DNA of 64,000 bases from Hormiphora californensis (Eukaryota > Ctenophora > Tentaculata > Cydippida > Pleurobrachiidae): NCBI GenBank assembly GCA_020137815.1, contig CM035358.1, positions 6,343,344 to 6,407,343 of the forward strand, in the 5' to 3' direction. A model generated the notes under the pieces. It ran no database searches and was not told where the DNA came from. It was given only the letters and a program-made list of their open reading frames with translations. Positions 44,916 to 55,576 of the stretch are shown piece by piece (the stretch's first letter is position 1; each line of letters begins with the position of its first letter). Made by a program: the position numbers and the translations under genes.

Positions 44916-45808
44916 TTCGCTCTCTCTTTCTTTCGGCATGTTCGTCTCTCTTTATCTCTCTTTCCCTCGTTGTCTCTCACTTTTGCTCTCTCTGCCTCCT
45001 TGCTTCTCCTTTTCTCTCACTCCCTCTCTCGAAAAGAGAGAGAATATATGCTTTCTCTACTGAAGGGAGATATTTTTCGTATTCCCGCCCAAAAAGAGAG
45101 AACAAAGAGAGCCCTTTGACTCTCTCCTCTCCTATCTCTCTCCCTTCTCTCTCTTTTCCCTCTCTTTTCTCCCTTTTTCTCTCCCCCTGTGCAGATAGAG
45201 AACATACGGCGAAAGCACAACTACATCCCACTAATAATGGAAATGCTCAAGATCCTATCGGAAAAAGGAATGCTGTTACCGCTAACAGAGAAGGTACGTG
45301 TAGAGTGTGTGTGTCCCACTAAAGTACACCCCAAACTACTATGTCCCTCACTCGGGTTTTGTGAAATTTCCCACGGTCATAACTCCACTCCCTGATGAGA
45401 TAAAGACTTGAAATTTGTTTTGTAGGAAGAACTCGACATGATCTCCTCACAAAACAAATTTCAAGTCTCAATCTTATCAGGGGGTGGAGCTATGGCTGTC
45501 TAAAATCCGGTCGCGCGCAGCAAGGGACATAGTAGTTTGGGGGAACCTTTAATTATGTGTGTAGGTCACAAATCTAGGCCGTTCGTTGCGTGACGCGCCT
45601 CCCCAACCTCCCATTGCTCTCACACGAGTGTCGCGCATTGGTTGGGGACAACTTTTGGCGCGCAAACAGCTTATTCCTCTCTACATCCCCTCATTTCTCT
45701 CATATTTGCTTCACCTTTCGTTGCTCGACCTCTCCTCCCCTCCTTTCTTCACAGGCGAAGGAGAAGTTGGCGACCAAGTCCTCCACCAAGAAAGCGGGTC
45801 CCAGTTAG
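42328..45808 (+). CDS. UCHL5: Ubiquitin carboxyl-terminal hydrolase L5 (UCH37)
   Basis: Cysteine-protease deubiquitinase of the 26S proteasome (via RPN13) and INO80. Exons: 42328-42400 ([19 protein letters not shown]), 42590-42653, 42790-42895, 43382-43549, 43676-43778, 43890-43984, 44330-44500, 45195-45293, 45755-45808. The catalytic Cys lies in [11 protein letters not shown], the oxyanion Gln in FFAKQ, the His in [11 protein letters not shown] and the Asp in [13 protein letters not shown]. The C-terminal ULD/KEKE part is present ([35 protein letters not shown]), which is how RPN13 is bound. About 288 residues, slightly short of the vertebrate ~329 because the segment before the ULD is reduced. 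The start is 294 bp after the RSL24D1 stop. Confidence 0.97.
42845..43035. repeat. Partial tandem duplication of UCHL5 exon 3 edge
   Basis: The last 51 bp of exon 3 plus the donor (42845-42907) are repeated at 42973-43035. In the copy the donor CAG|GTTGGT has become CAGATTGG, so it should no longer splice. GTTACCATGGTAAC palindromes fill the space between. It leaves a non-functional exon echo in the intron. Confidence 0.92.
43289..43379. repeat. (CT)n tract serving as polypyrimidine tract of UCHL5 exon 4
   Basis: CT repeats run directly into the acceptor CAG before GTGATAAAC, so the microsatellite is also the splice-site pyrimidine tract. AG dinucleotides within CTAGCTC give nearby decoys. 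Confidence 0.85.
44002..44283. repeat. GTTACCATGGTAAC palindrome array followed by (CT)n in UCHL5 intron
   Basis: 44002-44178 holds about seven units of the palindrome GTTACCATGGTAAC spaced by TAGCTGCATCATG. Then comes CATCCCTCCTGTTCTGATGA, and 44206-44283 is (CT)n. The same palindromic unit occurs at 42922-42968, 47405-47478, 48431-48523 and singly near 50489. Confidence 0.9.
44830..44915. repeat. (CT)n microsatellite in UCHL5 intron
   Basis: CT run within a wider 500-bp pyrimidine-rich intron (44640-45190) that ends at the acceptor before exon 45195-45293. Confidence 0.95.
45329..45542. mobile_element. ~214-bp imperfect palindromic MITE in last UCHL5 intron
   Basis: Outer ends CCCCAAACTACTATGTCCCT and the inverse AGGGACATAGTAGTTTGGGG. 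Inner arms pair GACTTGAAATTTGTTTTGT with ACAAAACAAATTTCAAGTC. No clear target duplication. No ORF. Confidence 0.75.
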
Positions 45809-45861
45809 AACTCTTAACTTGAATCTCTATATCAGATGCTATTGTATTGTATTTTGCCCAA

Positions 45862-46922
45862 ATGTTTTCCCTCCGGTTAAAATATTGCCTATCCTTTGTC
45901 TCTCGTATCAGTACTGCAATGACACGTCACCAACAAAACCGATCATTTACCAAACTGGCCGTGGAGGGTAATATTGCAGCTGGGAAGTCTACATTCCTCA
46001 AACTTCTTTCATCGGAGAGTAACATCAAAATGTGCCCTGAACCCGTCCTGGACTGGACTAATATCAAACTTGATGGAGAGGTGAGGACAAGATGCACCTA
46101 ATAATTTACTGGGCAAGTTTTATGAAGACCCTGCTAGGTGGGCCCTGACGTTTCAGAATTATGCTCTCTATTCGAGGGTTAAGAATCAGCCGGTCTTAGA
46201 GGGAGATGGGGTGTACCTAGTAGAGAGGAGCGTGTTTAGTGATCGATTGGTTTTTGGCAAGAATGGACTAAAAACTGGAATTATGACTGATTTGGAGTAC
46301 AGCCTGTATTGCAAGTGGCACGCATTTCTGACCGAGGATAACTCCTCTACTGACGTAAGTATTATCCCTTCCCCCACAATCGCAACCCCATCTTTGAAAT
46401 CCTTAAAGATATTATTCACGAATAATTCATGCTCATAGTAAAATTCGGTCAGTTTCCAGATAGTTGTCCGAAACGAAGTTGAGCAAAATTACAAAGAACT
46501 GCATATTGCCATGGTGTGTAGACCAGTCCCACGCCATGTTTCATACCCTTTCTACACTACTCCTTCATAAAACTCATCATTACTCCTTCATAAACACAGC
46601 TAACCCTCCCATCCTCTCCCAGGTAGACGGATTCATCTACCTCCGCTGTTCTCCCTCCATCTGTATGTCTCGCCTGGCTAAGCGAGGTCGAGAAGAAGAG
46701 ACCTCAGTCCCCCAGGAATACCTCCAACAAATCCATGATCGACACGAAGAATGGTTTATGGAACCTAGCACTGACCTCCCCTCCTGTGTACAAGGGAAAC
46801 CTGTACTGGTGATTGACTGCAGCGGCGATATGATAAACAGTGCTGAGCTGAGACAAGATACCTTGGGTCAGGTCTGTAAGTTTGTGGCTCAAATCAGTTC
46901 TAGCACAACTAATGGAGCATGA
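45862..46922 (+). CDS. Deoxynucleoside kinase 1 (TK2/dCK/dGK family), possible frameshift
   Basis: Phosphorylates deoxynucleosides in the salvage pathway. The first exon runs from 45862 or 45919 to 46354, the second 46623-46922. P-loop EGNIAAGKS, ERSVFSDR (DRS motif), and LID arginines in RLAKRGREEE followed by YLQQIHDRHEEWF. Starting at ATG 45862 gives a basic, acid-poor leader (MFSLRLKYCLSFVSRISTAM) that could target mitochondria. An AG at 45910 could instead be an acceptor, with ATG 45919 as the start. Between KLDGEVR and NLLGKFYEDPARW the frame shifts by one base near 46086-46098. No plausible intron fits, so this is a frameshift or an assembly error. The neighbouring gene is a paralogue. 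Confidence 0.82.
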
Positions 46923-47283
46923 ATACTACAGTGTGTGTTTTTTAATCTCTCCTGCATCCCCTTTTTATTTTATGTAAATTCAGCTTTATTTGATACAGAT
47001 TTCATTCTATATTCATTCTGTTTTTTGACTTGCTCGAAGGACGCTTCTAGAGATGGAGCATTTTAAATTTTACACTCAGTCTATTATCTAACACAGTACA
47101 TTACTGATAACTATGTTATTATTACTCAACCAATTGCTTTAACTTCTTTTCCTCGTATAAACTGTCAAATTTTCCTTGTTACCCCATTTAGTACCTAAAG
47201 CCCCCGGGAGTGTTAACCCTCTTTCCGTGCAAATGTAAAGGAGGGTTAGAACACAACAAGTTAACTCTATCTTTAATGTCAGG

Positions 47284-48772
47284 ATGGCTCGACATGGCAC
47301 GATACGAATTGCAGTAGAAGGAAATATCGCTGCCGGCAAGAGCACATTCCTGGATCTGGTCAAGAAGCATACCCACATCAAAACACTTCAGGTATGTGTA
47401 TGTTACTAGCTGCATCATGGTTACCATGGTAACTAGCTGCATAATGGTTACCATGGTAACTAGCTGCATCATGGTAACATCCCTCCTGTTCTGATGATCC
47501 AACACTAGCTCTGTACACCAAACTGACAGCTAATCCTCTAAGAAGTTCTGAACACACATAACTCCACACATCTTCCAACTCATTACAACTTCCATCATCT
47601 AACCCCCTCAACCACTTCAGGAGCCAGTTAACAACTGGACAAATGTTCCCTTGGAGCGGGATTGTGCAAGTGGAGCGAACAACAATCTACTAGACACATA
47701 CTACTCAGACCCCGCTAGATGGAGTTTTACCTTTCAGAATTACGTTGTTTTTAGTAGGATAAGGGAGCACCAGTCTGACAAGGAGAATAAACGTCAAGGG
47801 TAGGTCCCCCCAATTTTTTTGTGTTTTCTTTTTCTCCTGGGTTTTAGATTACAAACCCGACATTATTTCCACTATCTCTAGCTCTGGGTGTTTTGGATCT
47901 TCATTAAAAAGATGATCATACAACATAGCAGTCACATACTGGGATGACACAAAGTTTCAATCCCGTGATGCAGGGGTCATACACGCTGCACTGCTCTTAG
48001 TAAAATTCGGTTAATTTACAAATAATTGGCCGAAACGAAATTGAGCAAAATTACAAAGAACTGCATATTGCCATGGTGTGTAGACCAGTCCCACGCCATG
48101 TTTCATACCCTTTCTACACTGCTCCTTCATAAAACTCATCATTGCTTCTTTATAAACATCATCATAACTCCTATATAACCCCATTTCTTTACAGGGTGTT
48201 CCTCTCTGAACGGTCGATCTGGGGAGACCGGCTGGTATTTGCTCGAAACCTCTACAAACAAGGCATGATGACTGACCTTGAATACAGCGTGTACTGCCAA
48301 CAGCATTCCTTTTGTTTGGAGCTGTGCCCTGAGGCTGCCCCAGATGCCATCCTGTACCTACAAACTTCACCCGAGATCTGTCTGGAGAGGCTGAAACAAC
48401 GAGGCCGCAGGTCAGTGTGATTTTCTGTGTTACCATGGTAACTAGATGCATCATGGTTACCATGGTAACTAGATGCATCATGGTTACCATGGTAACTAGA
48501 TGCATCATGGTTACCATGGTAACATCCCCCTGTTCTGATGATCCAACACTAGCTCTGTACACCAAACTGACAGCTAATCCTCTAAGAAGTTCTGAACATA
48601 CACACAAACCTTCAATTCTAATTCCCAACTCACAGTTCCTCCCAATATTTCTTGACAACCATCCCCCACAGTGAAGAGATGGGAGTAACGTTAGAGTACC
48701 TGCAACAAGTTCACGAGAGGCATGAGGAGTGGTTGGTCCAGAAATCGGTTCATATACCACGCAGGTATGTAC

Positions 48773-48825
<53 letters not shown>

Positions 48826-49214
48826 ACTCTCTCTCTCTCTCTCTCTCTTTTCCGCTTTTGAAACAGCCACACTTTGTACTTAACGAGGCGTGACAAGAGA
48901 CTTAAGCAACATTCATTTCCTCTTGTTCTCGGTTCTGTGTCTCTCTTGTCAGATACGGTTACTTGTAGAGCGACAGGTACACATTCCAACTTCAAAATAT
49001 CTCCTTCTCGACCTTCTAGTTCTAATTGATTGACTAAATTAACTCTCTCTCTTCCCTTCTTCAAGCTCTAATTCTCTCCACTTTCTTCAGTCTGGCTGAG
49101 ACACCTGTTATGATTATTGATTGTTCGAGAAACTTCGCTGAAGACACAGAATACAGAGAAGAGACATTCAGGAAACTTGTCGTATTTTCCAACTCCCTCA
49201 ATCGAGAGGATTAA
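47284..49214 (+). CDS. Deoxynucleoside kinase 2 (TK2/dCK/dGK family)
   Basis: Exons: 47284-47391 (ATG; IAVEGNIAAGKSTFLDLVKK), 47621-47799 (EPVNNWTNVPLE, NNLLDTYYSDPARWSFTFQN), 48195-48410 (ERSIWGDRLVFARNLYKQG), 48672-48764 (YLQQVHERHEEWL), 49091-49214 (TPVMIIDCSRNF). P-loop, DRS motif and LID arginines (RLKQRGRR) are all present and the frame is intact. There is no targeting leader, so it is likely cytosolic or nuclear. It lies about 360 bp after gene 1 on the same strand. The paralogues also share an intronic block of about 140 bp (46440-46580 and 48000-48145), which points to tandem duplication or a shared dispersed repeat. Confidence 0.92.
48775..48848. repeat. (CT)n microsatellite in kinase 2 intron
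   Basis: CT run a few bases after the donor at 48764, in the intron before the last exon. Confidence 0.95.
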
Positions 49215-49584
49215 ATTCATTTCTCCCTGCTTGTACCATCTGACCTGGTACCATGATACTCCTGTTTGTATCATCTCTCTGGAGGTATCATATCTCAGGA
49301 GGTCCCGTTCTTCGTTATCTTGACCAGTCTCAGAGTTTATAAACGTTTTTAATTTTTCATTGTGTTCAGATTTCTATATTTCCATCGTTAGTGTATTTTT
49401 AAGTTGCTATTTCTATGACTATCTTGTACTCTAATTTCTATGCATTAATTATGTTGATCTATTAACAAGATAGACAACGATATAATGGTACTAAATCAAA
49501 TAAATTGACAGTTGATGATGAATTGACAGTTGATGTTGATCTAATATAAGATGAGTTTTTATACCTCCCCATCCCTCATTTTCA

Positions 49585-50322
49585 GGCCTCTTCGAAGCTG
49601 GTTCAGTCACATTGGCTGGGCTAGTCAAAAGAGAGCCAAGATCACATTACATGTCTTAAAAAGGTCACGTGGTATTTTTATTGTGCTACGTATCACCCAG
49701 AGGAAATACATTTTAATTTTCCTCAACACCCTTAGAACAAACTGTTGAATCACTTTTCTAACGCGATATATTTTAGCCATGTTCCCAAATGCAAATTGAC
49801 GTTAACGTTTGGAATACTACTGTTTTGAGAATTCAATCAGGACACATCAGTTGGTGAGTGAAACTTTGAATAGATCATATGATTATTTCCCGGCCTCTTC
49901 GAAGCTGGTTCAGTCACATTGGCTGGGCTAGTCAAAAGAGAGCCAAGATCACATTACATATCTTCAAAAGGTCACGTGGTATTTTTATTGTGCTACGTAT
50001 CACCCAGAGGAAATACATTTTTACTTTCCCTAATACCCTTAGAACCAACTGTTGAATCACTCTTCTAACCCGATATATTTTTAGCCATGTTCCCAAATGC
50101 AAATTGACGTCATCGTTTGGAATACTACTGTTTTGAGAATTCAATCAGGACACATTAGTTGGTAAGTGAAAGTTTGAATAGATATGATTATATCCCGGCC
50201 TCTTCGAAGCTGGTTCAGTCACATTGGCTGGGCTAGTCAAAAGAGAGCCAAGATCACATTACATATCTTCAAAAGGTCACGTGGTATTTTTATTGTGCTA
50301 CGTATCACCCAGAGGAAATACA
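49585..50322. repeat. ~306-bp tandem repeat, 2.4 copies
   Basis: Units begin GGCCTCTTCGAAGCTGGTTC at 49585, 49892 and 50197; the third is cut after about 125 bp. Each unit carries CACGTGGTATTTTTATTGTG. The 65-92-aa frames read across the units are repeat by-products. The array sits 370 bp downstream of kinase 2. Confidence 0.93.
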
Positions 50323-50447
50323 TTTTTTTCGAAAAGCTTATCATCGTTTTAAAAAACATTGAATGCCCTTTTTCTAAACTACATCCTTGTTTCAGTGATA
50401 ATCCAATCCTCTCCCACTCCTCGGATACCTTAAAAAGCGCTGTCATG

Positions 50448-50590
50448 AAACTGAAACAATAAGGCTGCAGGTCAGTGTGATTTTCTGTTGCCATGGTAAC
50501 ATCCCTCTGTTCTGATGATCCAACACTAGCTCTGTACACCAAACTGACAGCTAATCCTCTAAGAAGTTCTGAACACACACCCAATTCTAT
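50448..50590 (+). pseudogene. Fragment of deoxynucleoside kinase exon and intron
   Basis: CTGAAACAATAAGGCTGCAG and the following GTCAGTGTGATTTTCTGT match the end of kinase 2 exon 3 and its intron (48390-48430). The LID codon CGA is replaced by TAA, so it cannot code. It continues with the shared intronic block TGTTCTGATGATCCAACACT up to about 50580. It is a relic of a third copy or a segmental echo. Confidence 0.75.
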
Positions 50591-51062
50591 ATTCATGTTT
50601 TCTCAGAACTACCCCTTCTTTTCTTTGACCCGGCCGTATTTTCAGGGAAATCTCTCTCCCAGAGAACCCGGAAATGGCCACCAGGCCATCCATCGTTCTC
50701 AGAGAACCCGGAATTGGCCAGCCTACCGATCATCACTAAGTAAGTTGATCGGGAGTTGGTCTGGTCTAGTTTTATGTCTCAGACCCTTGCTACCCGGCAC
50801 GTCTAACCTGACAAGCATTGGACGGTGAGGGTGGAGTGGTATCCTATCCCACCCTTCACAGTAGCTCACAATGCAATAATACACAGAGATTGGTTAACTG
50901 GAGTCAGGGACGTAGTGTCTGTCCTTTCTAACTAGTAGCACCAACCTACAATCAACCCCCCCCCTTCAGGAGAGAACCAGTTTTGGACTAGACTGGCGGA
51001 GAACTGCTGAAGAATCTTCGGGAGGCTGGGGAAAACAACAAGAAGCTGAAGGTAAAACTAAA

Positions 51063-52794
51063 GGGGGGGCCGTCACCTTTTTTTTTGTCTACAGGAACAT
51101 TGCACCAGATTTTGAAAATGAAAGTGTAGACAAAAGTAGACAAAAGTAGACAAATGTAGACAAAAGTAGACAAAACTTTTTTTTCAAGTTAAGAAATTTT
51201 TTTAAACATTTTCTGCACTTGTTAAGTATTCTCATACACTTTATCTACGTTTCTATTAGTAATTTCGATTTTAATTGCCCCCTTTTATCCATAAACACTC
51301 CTAGAACACTTTAGGAACACCTGTAGACAAAAGTAGACAAAAAAAATTAAGTTTAGAAAACGATTTCTATCCTTGATATGTATTTCCATGTTCTCTATTT
51401 ATGTGTGTATGGGTGTTTGTGACTTCAATTGCCCCCTCTTTACCCCCAACCACTCTTAGAACACTTTTGGAACACCTGTAGACAAAAGTAGACAAAAGTA
51501 GACAAAAAGTTTTCAAGTTTAGAAAACAATTCCCAATCAATTTCTATCCTTGATATGTATTTCCATTTTCTCTATTGGGACTATATTTATGTGTGTACGG
51601 GTGTTTGTGACTTCAATTGCTCCCTCTTTACCCCCAAACACTCTTAGAACACTTTAGGAACACCTGTAGACAAAAGTAGACAAAAGTAGACAAAAAATTT
51701 CAAGTTTAGAAAACGATTTCTATCCTCGATATGTATTTCCATGTCCTCTATTTATGTGTGTATGGGTGATTGTGACTTCAATTGCCCCCTCTTTACCCCC
51801 AAACACTCTTAGAACACTTTAGGAACACCTGTAGACAAAAGTAGACAAAAGTAGACAAAAAATTTCAAGTTTAGAAAACAATTCCCAAACAATTTCTATC
51901 ATTGATATGTATTTCTATGTTCTCTATTGGGACTATATTTATGTGTATACGGGTGTTTGTGACTTCAATTGCTCCCTCTTTACCCCCAAACACTCTTAGA
52001 ACACTTTAGGAACACCTGTAGACAAAAGTAGACAAAAAATTTCAAGTTTAGAAAACGATTTCTATCCTCGATATGTATTTCCATGTCCTCTATTTATGTG
52101 TGTATGGGTGATTGTGACTTCAATTGCCCCCTCTTTACCCCCAAACACTCTTAGAACACTTTAGGAACACCTGTAGACAAAAGTAGACAAAAGTAGACAA
52201 AAAAATTTCAAGTTTAGAAAACAATTCCCAAACAATTTCTATCATTGATATGTATTTCTATGTTCTCTATTGGGACTATATTTATGTGTATACGGGTGTT
52301 TGTGACTTCAATTGCTCCCTCTTTACCCCCAAACACTCTTAGAACACTTTAGGAACACCTGTAGACAAAAGTAGACAAAAGTAGACAAAAAATTTTCAAG
52401 TTTAGAAAACGATTTCTATCCTTGATATGTATTTCCATGTCCTCTATTTATGTGTGTATGGGTGTTTGTGACTTCAATTGCTCCCTCTTTACCCCCAAAC
52501 ACTCTTGTCTACACTCGACTACAGTAATTGTTCTTAAAGTTTTCTAATTTAGGAATAAAGAAGGGGCCATTGGAATATGAATAATTAATAAAAAACATAT
52601 CCAATGTATAATATGAAAATACTTAACAATTACAGAAAATGCAGAAATTGTTTTCTGTACTTGAAAATTTTTTGTCTACTTTTGTCTACTTTTGTCTACT
52701 TTTGTCTACTTTTGTCTACTTTGCACTGAAATTTTCAAAGTGCTGTAGACAAAAGTAGACAAAAGTAGACAAAAAAAAAGGTGACGGCCCCCCC
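51063..52794. mobile_element. 1.73-kb G-run-terminated element filled with GTAGACAAAA repeats
   Basis: Ends GGGGGGGCCGTCACC and the inverse GGTGACGGCCCCCCC, with an exact 8-bp target duplication AAACTAAA (51055-51062, 52795-52802). Subterminal arrays of GTAGACAAAA point inward in inverted orientation. The interior holds about six units of ~175-190 bp (GTAGACAAAA cluster, then ACGATTTCTATCC, GACTTCAATTG, CCCCAAACACTCTTAGAAC), alternating in a higher-order pattern. No ORF. It has the same end architecture as 698-1455, so the two probably belong to one superfamily, hAT-like by TSD length. It was inserted just after a GT that follows a possible exon (50970-51051). Confidence 0.88.
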
Positions 52795-53223
52795 AAACTA
52801 AATCCCTGTTCATTCCGCACCATATATGGGCATAACATAACACACCATATATGGGCATATATATATGACAAGAACGATTTCTTGCTGGCTCACCGTGCCA
52901 GGGAGTTTTGCACTCTTGTGACAGTCAAGATGATGTGAGATTTACGATATTGTGTGGCTGAATTTCAGACATCCAATCACATCACATCACACATCCACAC
53001 ACAAATTCAATCACATAACATCTGTTCCATCCGATTATAGAATTATTTTGGTACTAAATTCAGATTTAATTCCAGAGAGCGAGATAGTGTTGCAGTGAGT
53101 GCGGTTTGCTAATTACGATAGATCTAATAGTGTGTGGCTCTGTTCTCTACTGCTGCTACTCCAAATGAGGTATATATATGCTCTACTGCTGCAGCTGTGC
53201 ACACTGTGCATGTAAATTACACA

Positions 53224-53288
53224 AATATGATGTTGATTAAACTTTCGTTCTACTGTAGCACCCTGGAGATACCTTGTTTTCTGATCTA
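53224..53288 (+). ncRNA. Box C/D snoRNA, family 1 copy 1
   Basis: C box ATGATGT, D box CTGA, with ACTTTCGTTCTACTGTAGCA and CCCTGGAGATACCTTGTTTT between. Four copies are in this locus. The acceptor is 63 nt downstream. The likely guide is the GATACCTTGTTTT stretch 5' of the D box. Target not identified. Confidence 0.75.
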
Positions 53289-53802
53289 AAACATCATTGA
53301 CCTGTTTCTTGTCTTCGGAGTCTATGATACTAACCAGTTTTCTTGTTTCAGTTGTTGATAAATGAGAGATTCCATGGCTGTTTATTATATATACAAGGTA
53401 AGCCAATCTCCCGATCCCCTTTCATTTCTCCTTTGCGCAATGAAGAGAACATGTGCAATAGCGAAATAGACCATGCCGACTCCTTACTCATCTGAGTGCT
53501 ACAGTTTCATAAATCTCCTTCCTGCCCTAGTTCCACAATATGTAACACCTCGCCTTCCTCTCAGATATGACGCAAACCAACACGCTCCAAAAAATGCAGA
53601 AATAGAGAAAACAAAAAAGAAATGCAGAATGTGAAGCCCATGACAAGTAGGTCCAATAATAAGAACTGTGTGTGTTACCATGGCAACCAAATGATGACAG
53701 ATTAACAGTACGAGTGTAACTGGGCCTCACATCCCGACTACACATTTCTCATGAGATCATTCTGCAATACTGAAGTTATACCAACTCTCTCCTGGATATT
53801 AG

Positions 53803-53911
53803 TAGGAACCGACCGAAACAAGTAAACAACCAATCAGAACTCGTTATTTAGGTCACGTGACTGGTTATCAGCCAATCAGGGACCAGTATTTCATGATTCG
53901 GTCGGTCCCTG
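53803..53911. mobile_element. 109-bp hAT-like MITE, family A (copy 4, complete)
   Basis: The same length as copy 1, inverted body, TIR differing by two bases. Exact 8-bp target duplication GATATTAG (53795-53802, 53912-53919). It sits in a host-gene intron. Confidence 0.9.
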
Positions 53912-54332
53912 GATATTAGAGAGAGAGTTGGGTGTGTGTAGAACTCATCTCTTGCTATGTGTGACATGTTCTAATAGGATATATCTCTCTCCCCAGGGTG
54001 TCTGATAGTCGTGGATTGGAGGTGATATGGAGGGGTGTTGCTATGGTGATTTGGAGACCTCCCCGTCTAGGTAGGGACATGTGTGTCTGTTTGTGGTCGT
54101 TGTAGAATGATTTCAAACATCAATAGCTCTGTTTAAAGACAGTGATGACAAAAGGCGAATATGACACAATATATTACTTTTATTACAGCTTCCTTTGTTC
54201 TAGTCTTACACACTGTATTTTAGGTTTTGGCAACTACTTCAGAAGCAGATGGCACTTCCGACAACATATTAAGGTAATTACTCACTAATTATCCCCCCTA
54301 TATAATAATTAGTTGAACTAATTACACACACT

Positions 54333-54421
54333 ACGTGATGACATCAAAAGGCCGAAGATAAGTTGCCCAATGTTGGTGCGCGATGATCTACTTCAAAACC
54401 GTTGCGATCTACCCCTGAATA
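54333..54421 (+). ncRNA. Box C/D snoRNA candidate
   Basis: C box GTGATGA at 54335-54341, internal GATGATC as possible C', D box CTGA at 54415-54418. The acceptor of exon 54487 is 65 nt downstream. Single copy. Guide candidate GTTGCGATCTACCC; target not identified. Confidence 0.65.
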
Positions 54422-54490
54422 TTAGAGTTGCTTTGTGTGGTTCTTTTCGGATAACAAGGAGGTAACACTAACTTCCTTTGTTTCAGATCA

Positions 54491-54645
54491 TGACGTCACT
54501 GTAACATAAAGTGGGCCCTTGTGACGTCACTGCAACATAAAGTGGACTCGTGTGACGTCACTGCAACATAAAGTGGACCCGTGTGACGTCACTGCAACAT
54601 GAAGTGGACCCGTGTGACGTCACTGTAACATAAAGTGGACCTTTT
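54491..54645. repeat. 31-bp repeat, five copies, each with a TGACGTCA palindrome
   Basis: TGACGTCACT occurs at 54491, 54522, 54553, 54584 and 54615, with the linker AACATAAAGTGGACC. The repeat makes up most of exon 54487-54700. TGACGTCA is the CREB/ATF consensus. Confidence 0.92.
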
Positions 54646-54737
54646 TTACTTCACTGCTTATCTGGTTTGGTCAGCGTGCTGACGGTCCCTTAATTATAGG
54701 TAAGTCCCAGTGTATCTCACTTCTCTACTTGTAATAT

Positions 54738-54809
54738 TTTAATGATGAATAACTCTGCGTTATCGATGTGACAACTTGAATGATGCAAACCTTCGACACT
54801 TCTGATATA
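54738..54809 (+). ncRNA. Box C/D snoRNA, family 2 copy 1
   Basis: C box ATGATGA (54742-54748), internal ATGATGC as C', D box CTGA (54802-54805). Its paralogue at 55040-55109 shares ACTCTGCGTTATCGATGTGA and CCTTCGACACTT. The acceptor is 69 nt downstream. Confidence 0.78.
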
Positions 54810-55039
54810 TCAAAACATTTCCCTACTTTCGAGCCGGCTCCTGGTCGGACAGATGTTTCTAACGTTTTCTAATTTCAGCTGTTCACGTTTTGGCATCCTT
54901 GAGAAAAGTCTTGCTTTACTCCACCCTCTCTCACCGTTAGAACAAAACCTTGGACCTGATCATGAGGAGAATCCTGGACCTGGACCACGAGACAACAAGG
55001 TAAGAGGCACCGTTATAATACCCTGCAATATCCTCAATT

Positions 55040-55109
55040 TATTGTGATGAACAACTCTGCGTTATCGATGTGACAACTCGTGATGCCAACCTTCGACACT
55101 TCTGATATA
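55040..55109 (+). ncRNA. Box C/D snoRNA, family 2 copy 2
   Basis: C box GTGATGA (55044-55050), C' GTGATGC, D box CTGA (55102-55105). It differs from copy 1 by a few bases and a 4-nt gap. The acceptor is 70 nt downstream. Confidence 0.78.
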
Positions 55110-55276
55110 TTACACTTTCAATTAGTTACAATGTTTGGCAATTAGCTCTATTTGGTCTAACATTACCTTCGATCCTCAGACTGGCATAAACTCAAATTTG
55201 TTGGGAGGTTTGAAGGCATCCTGGACATTATGAAACGTAAGTGTGTATTAAACATTGTCTAACTCACTTCCCCCTG

Positions 55277-55340
55277 CACCTGATGAGTCAGTAAAAGATA
55301 TGACAGACCATGATTGTCTATAGAATTGATAGCTGATAGG
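55277..55340 (+). ncRNA. Box C/D snoRNA candidate
   Basis: C box CTGATGA (55280-55286), D box CTGA (55333-55336), about 60 nt. The acceptor is 63 nt downstream. Single copy; target unknown. Confidence 0.65.
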
Positions 55341-55511
55341 ACATGGATCACAGAACACATTGATTAACCATTATACTCAAATCTAACAAACTTCAAATTC
55401 CAGGTGTTAACCCTTGCCCCAGACAATTTCCCTGGTCCAGTAGCATCCTGATAGCGCGGACCTTTTAAAACCACAAAGGTAAGATACGCCTCTTGTCACT
55501 CCCTCTTTTCT

Positions 55512-55576
55512 TTGTGTGATGACAATTAGACGGGCGGACTGAACTTCTTGTGTCGATTCGTCAAATTTCTGACAAC
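55512..55576 (+). ncRNA. SNORD43: Box C/D snoRNA, SNORD43 (U43)-like, copy 1
   Basis: C box GTGATGA, then GACGGGCGGA directly before a D' box CTGA, and a second D box CTGA (55569-55572). GACGGGCGG is the antisense element of vertebrate U43, complementary to the CCGCCCGTC of 18S rRNA near its 3' end, where U43 directs one 2'-O-methylation. The TGTCGATTCGTC after D' also resembles U43. The acceptor is 65 nt downstream. Confidence 0.85.

Noticed and set aside
49551-50462. Repeated 65-92-aa frames containing KRARITLH-like strings
   Set aside because: Shadows of the 306-bp tandem repeat; frames break between units.
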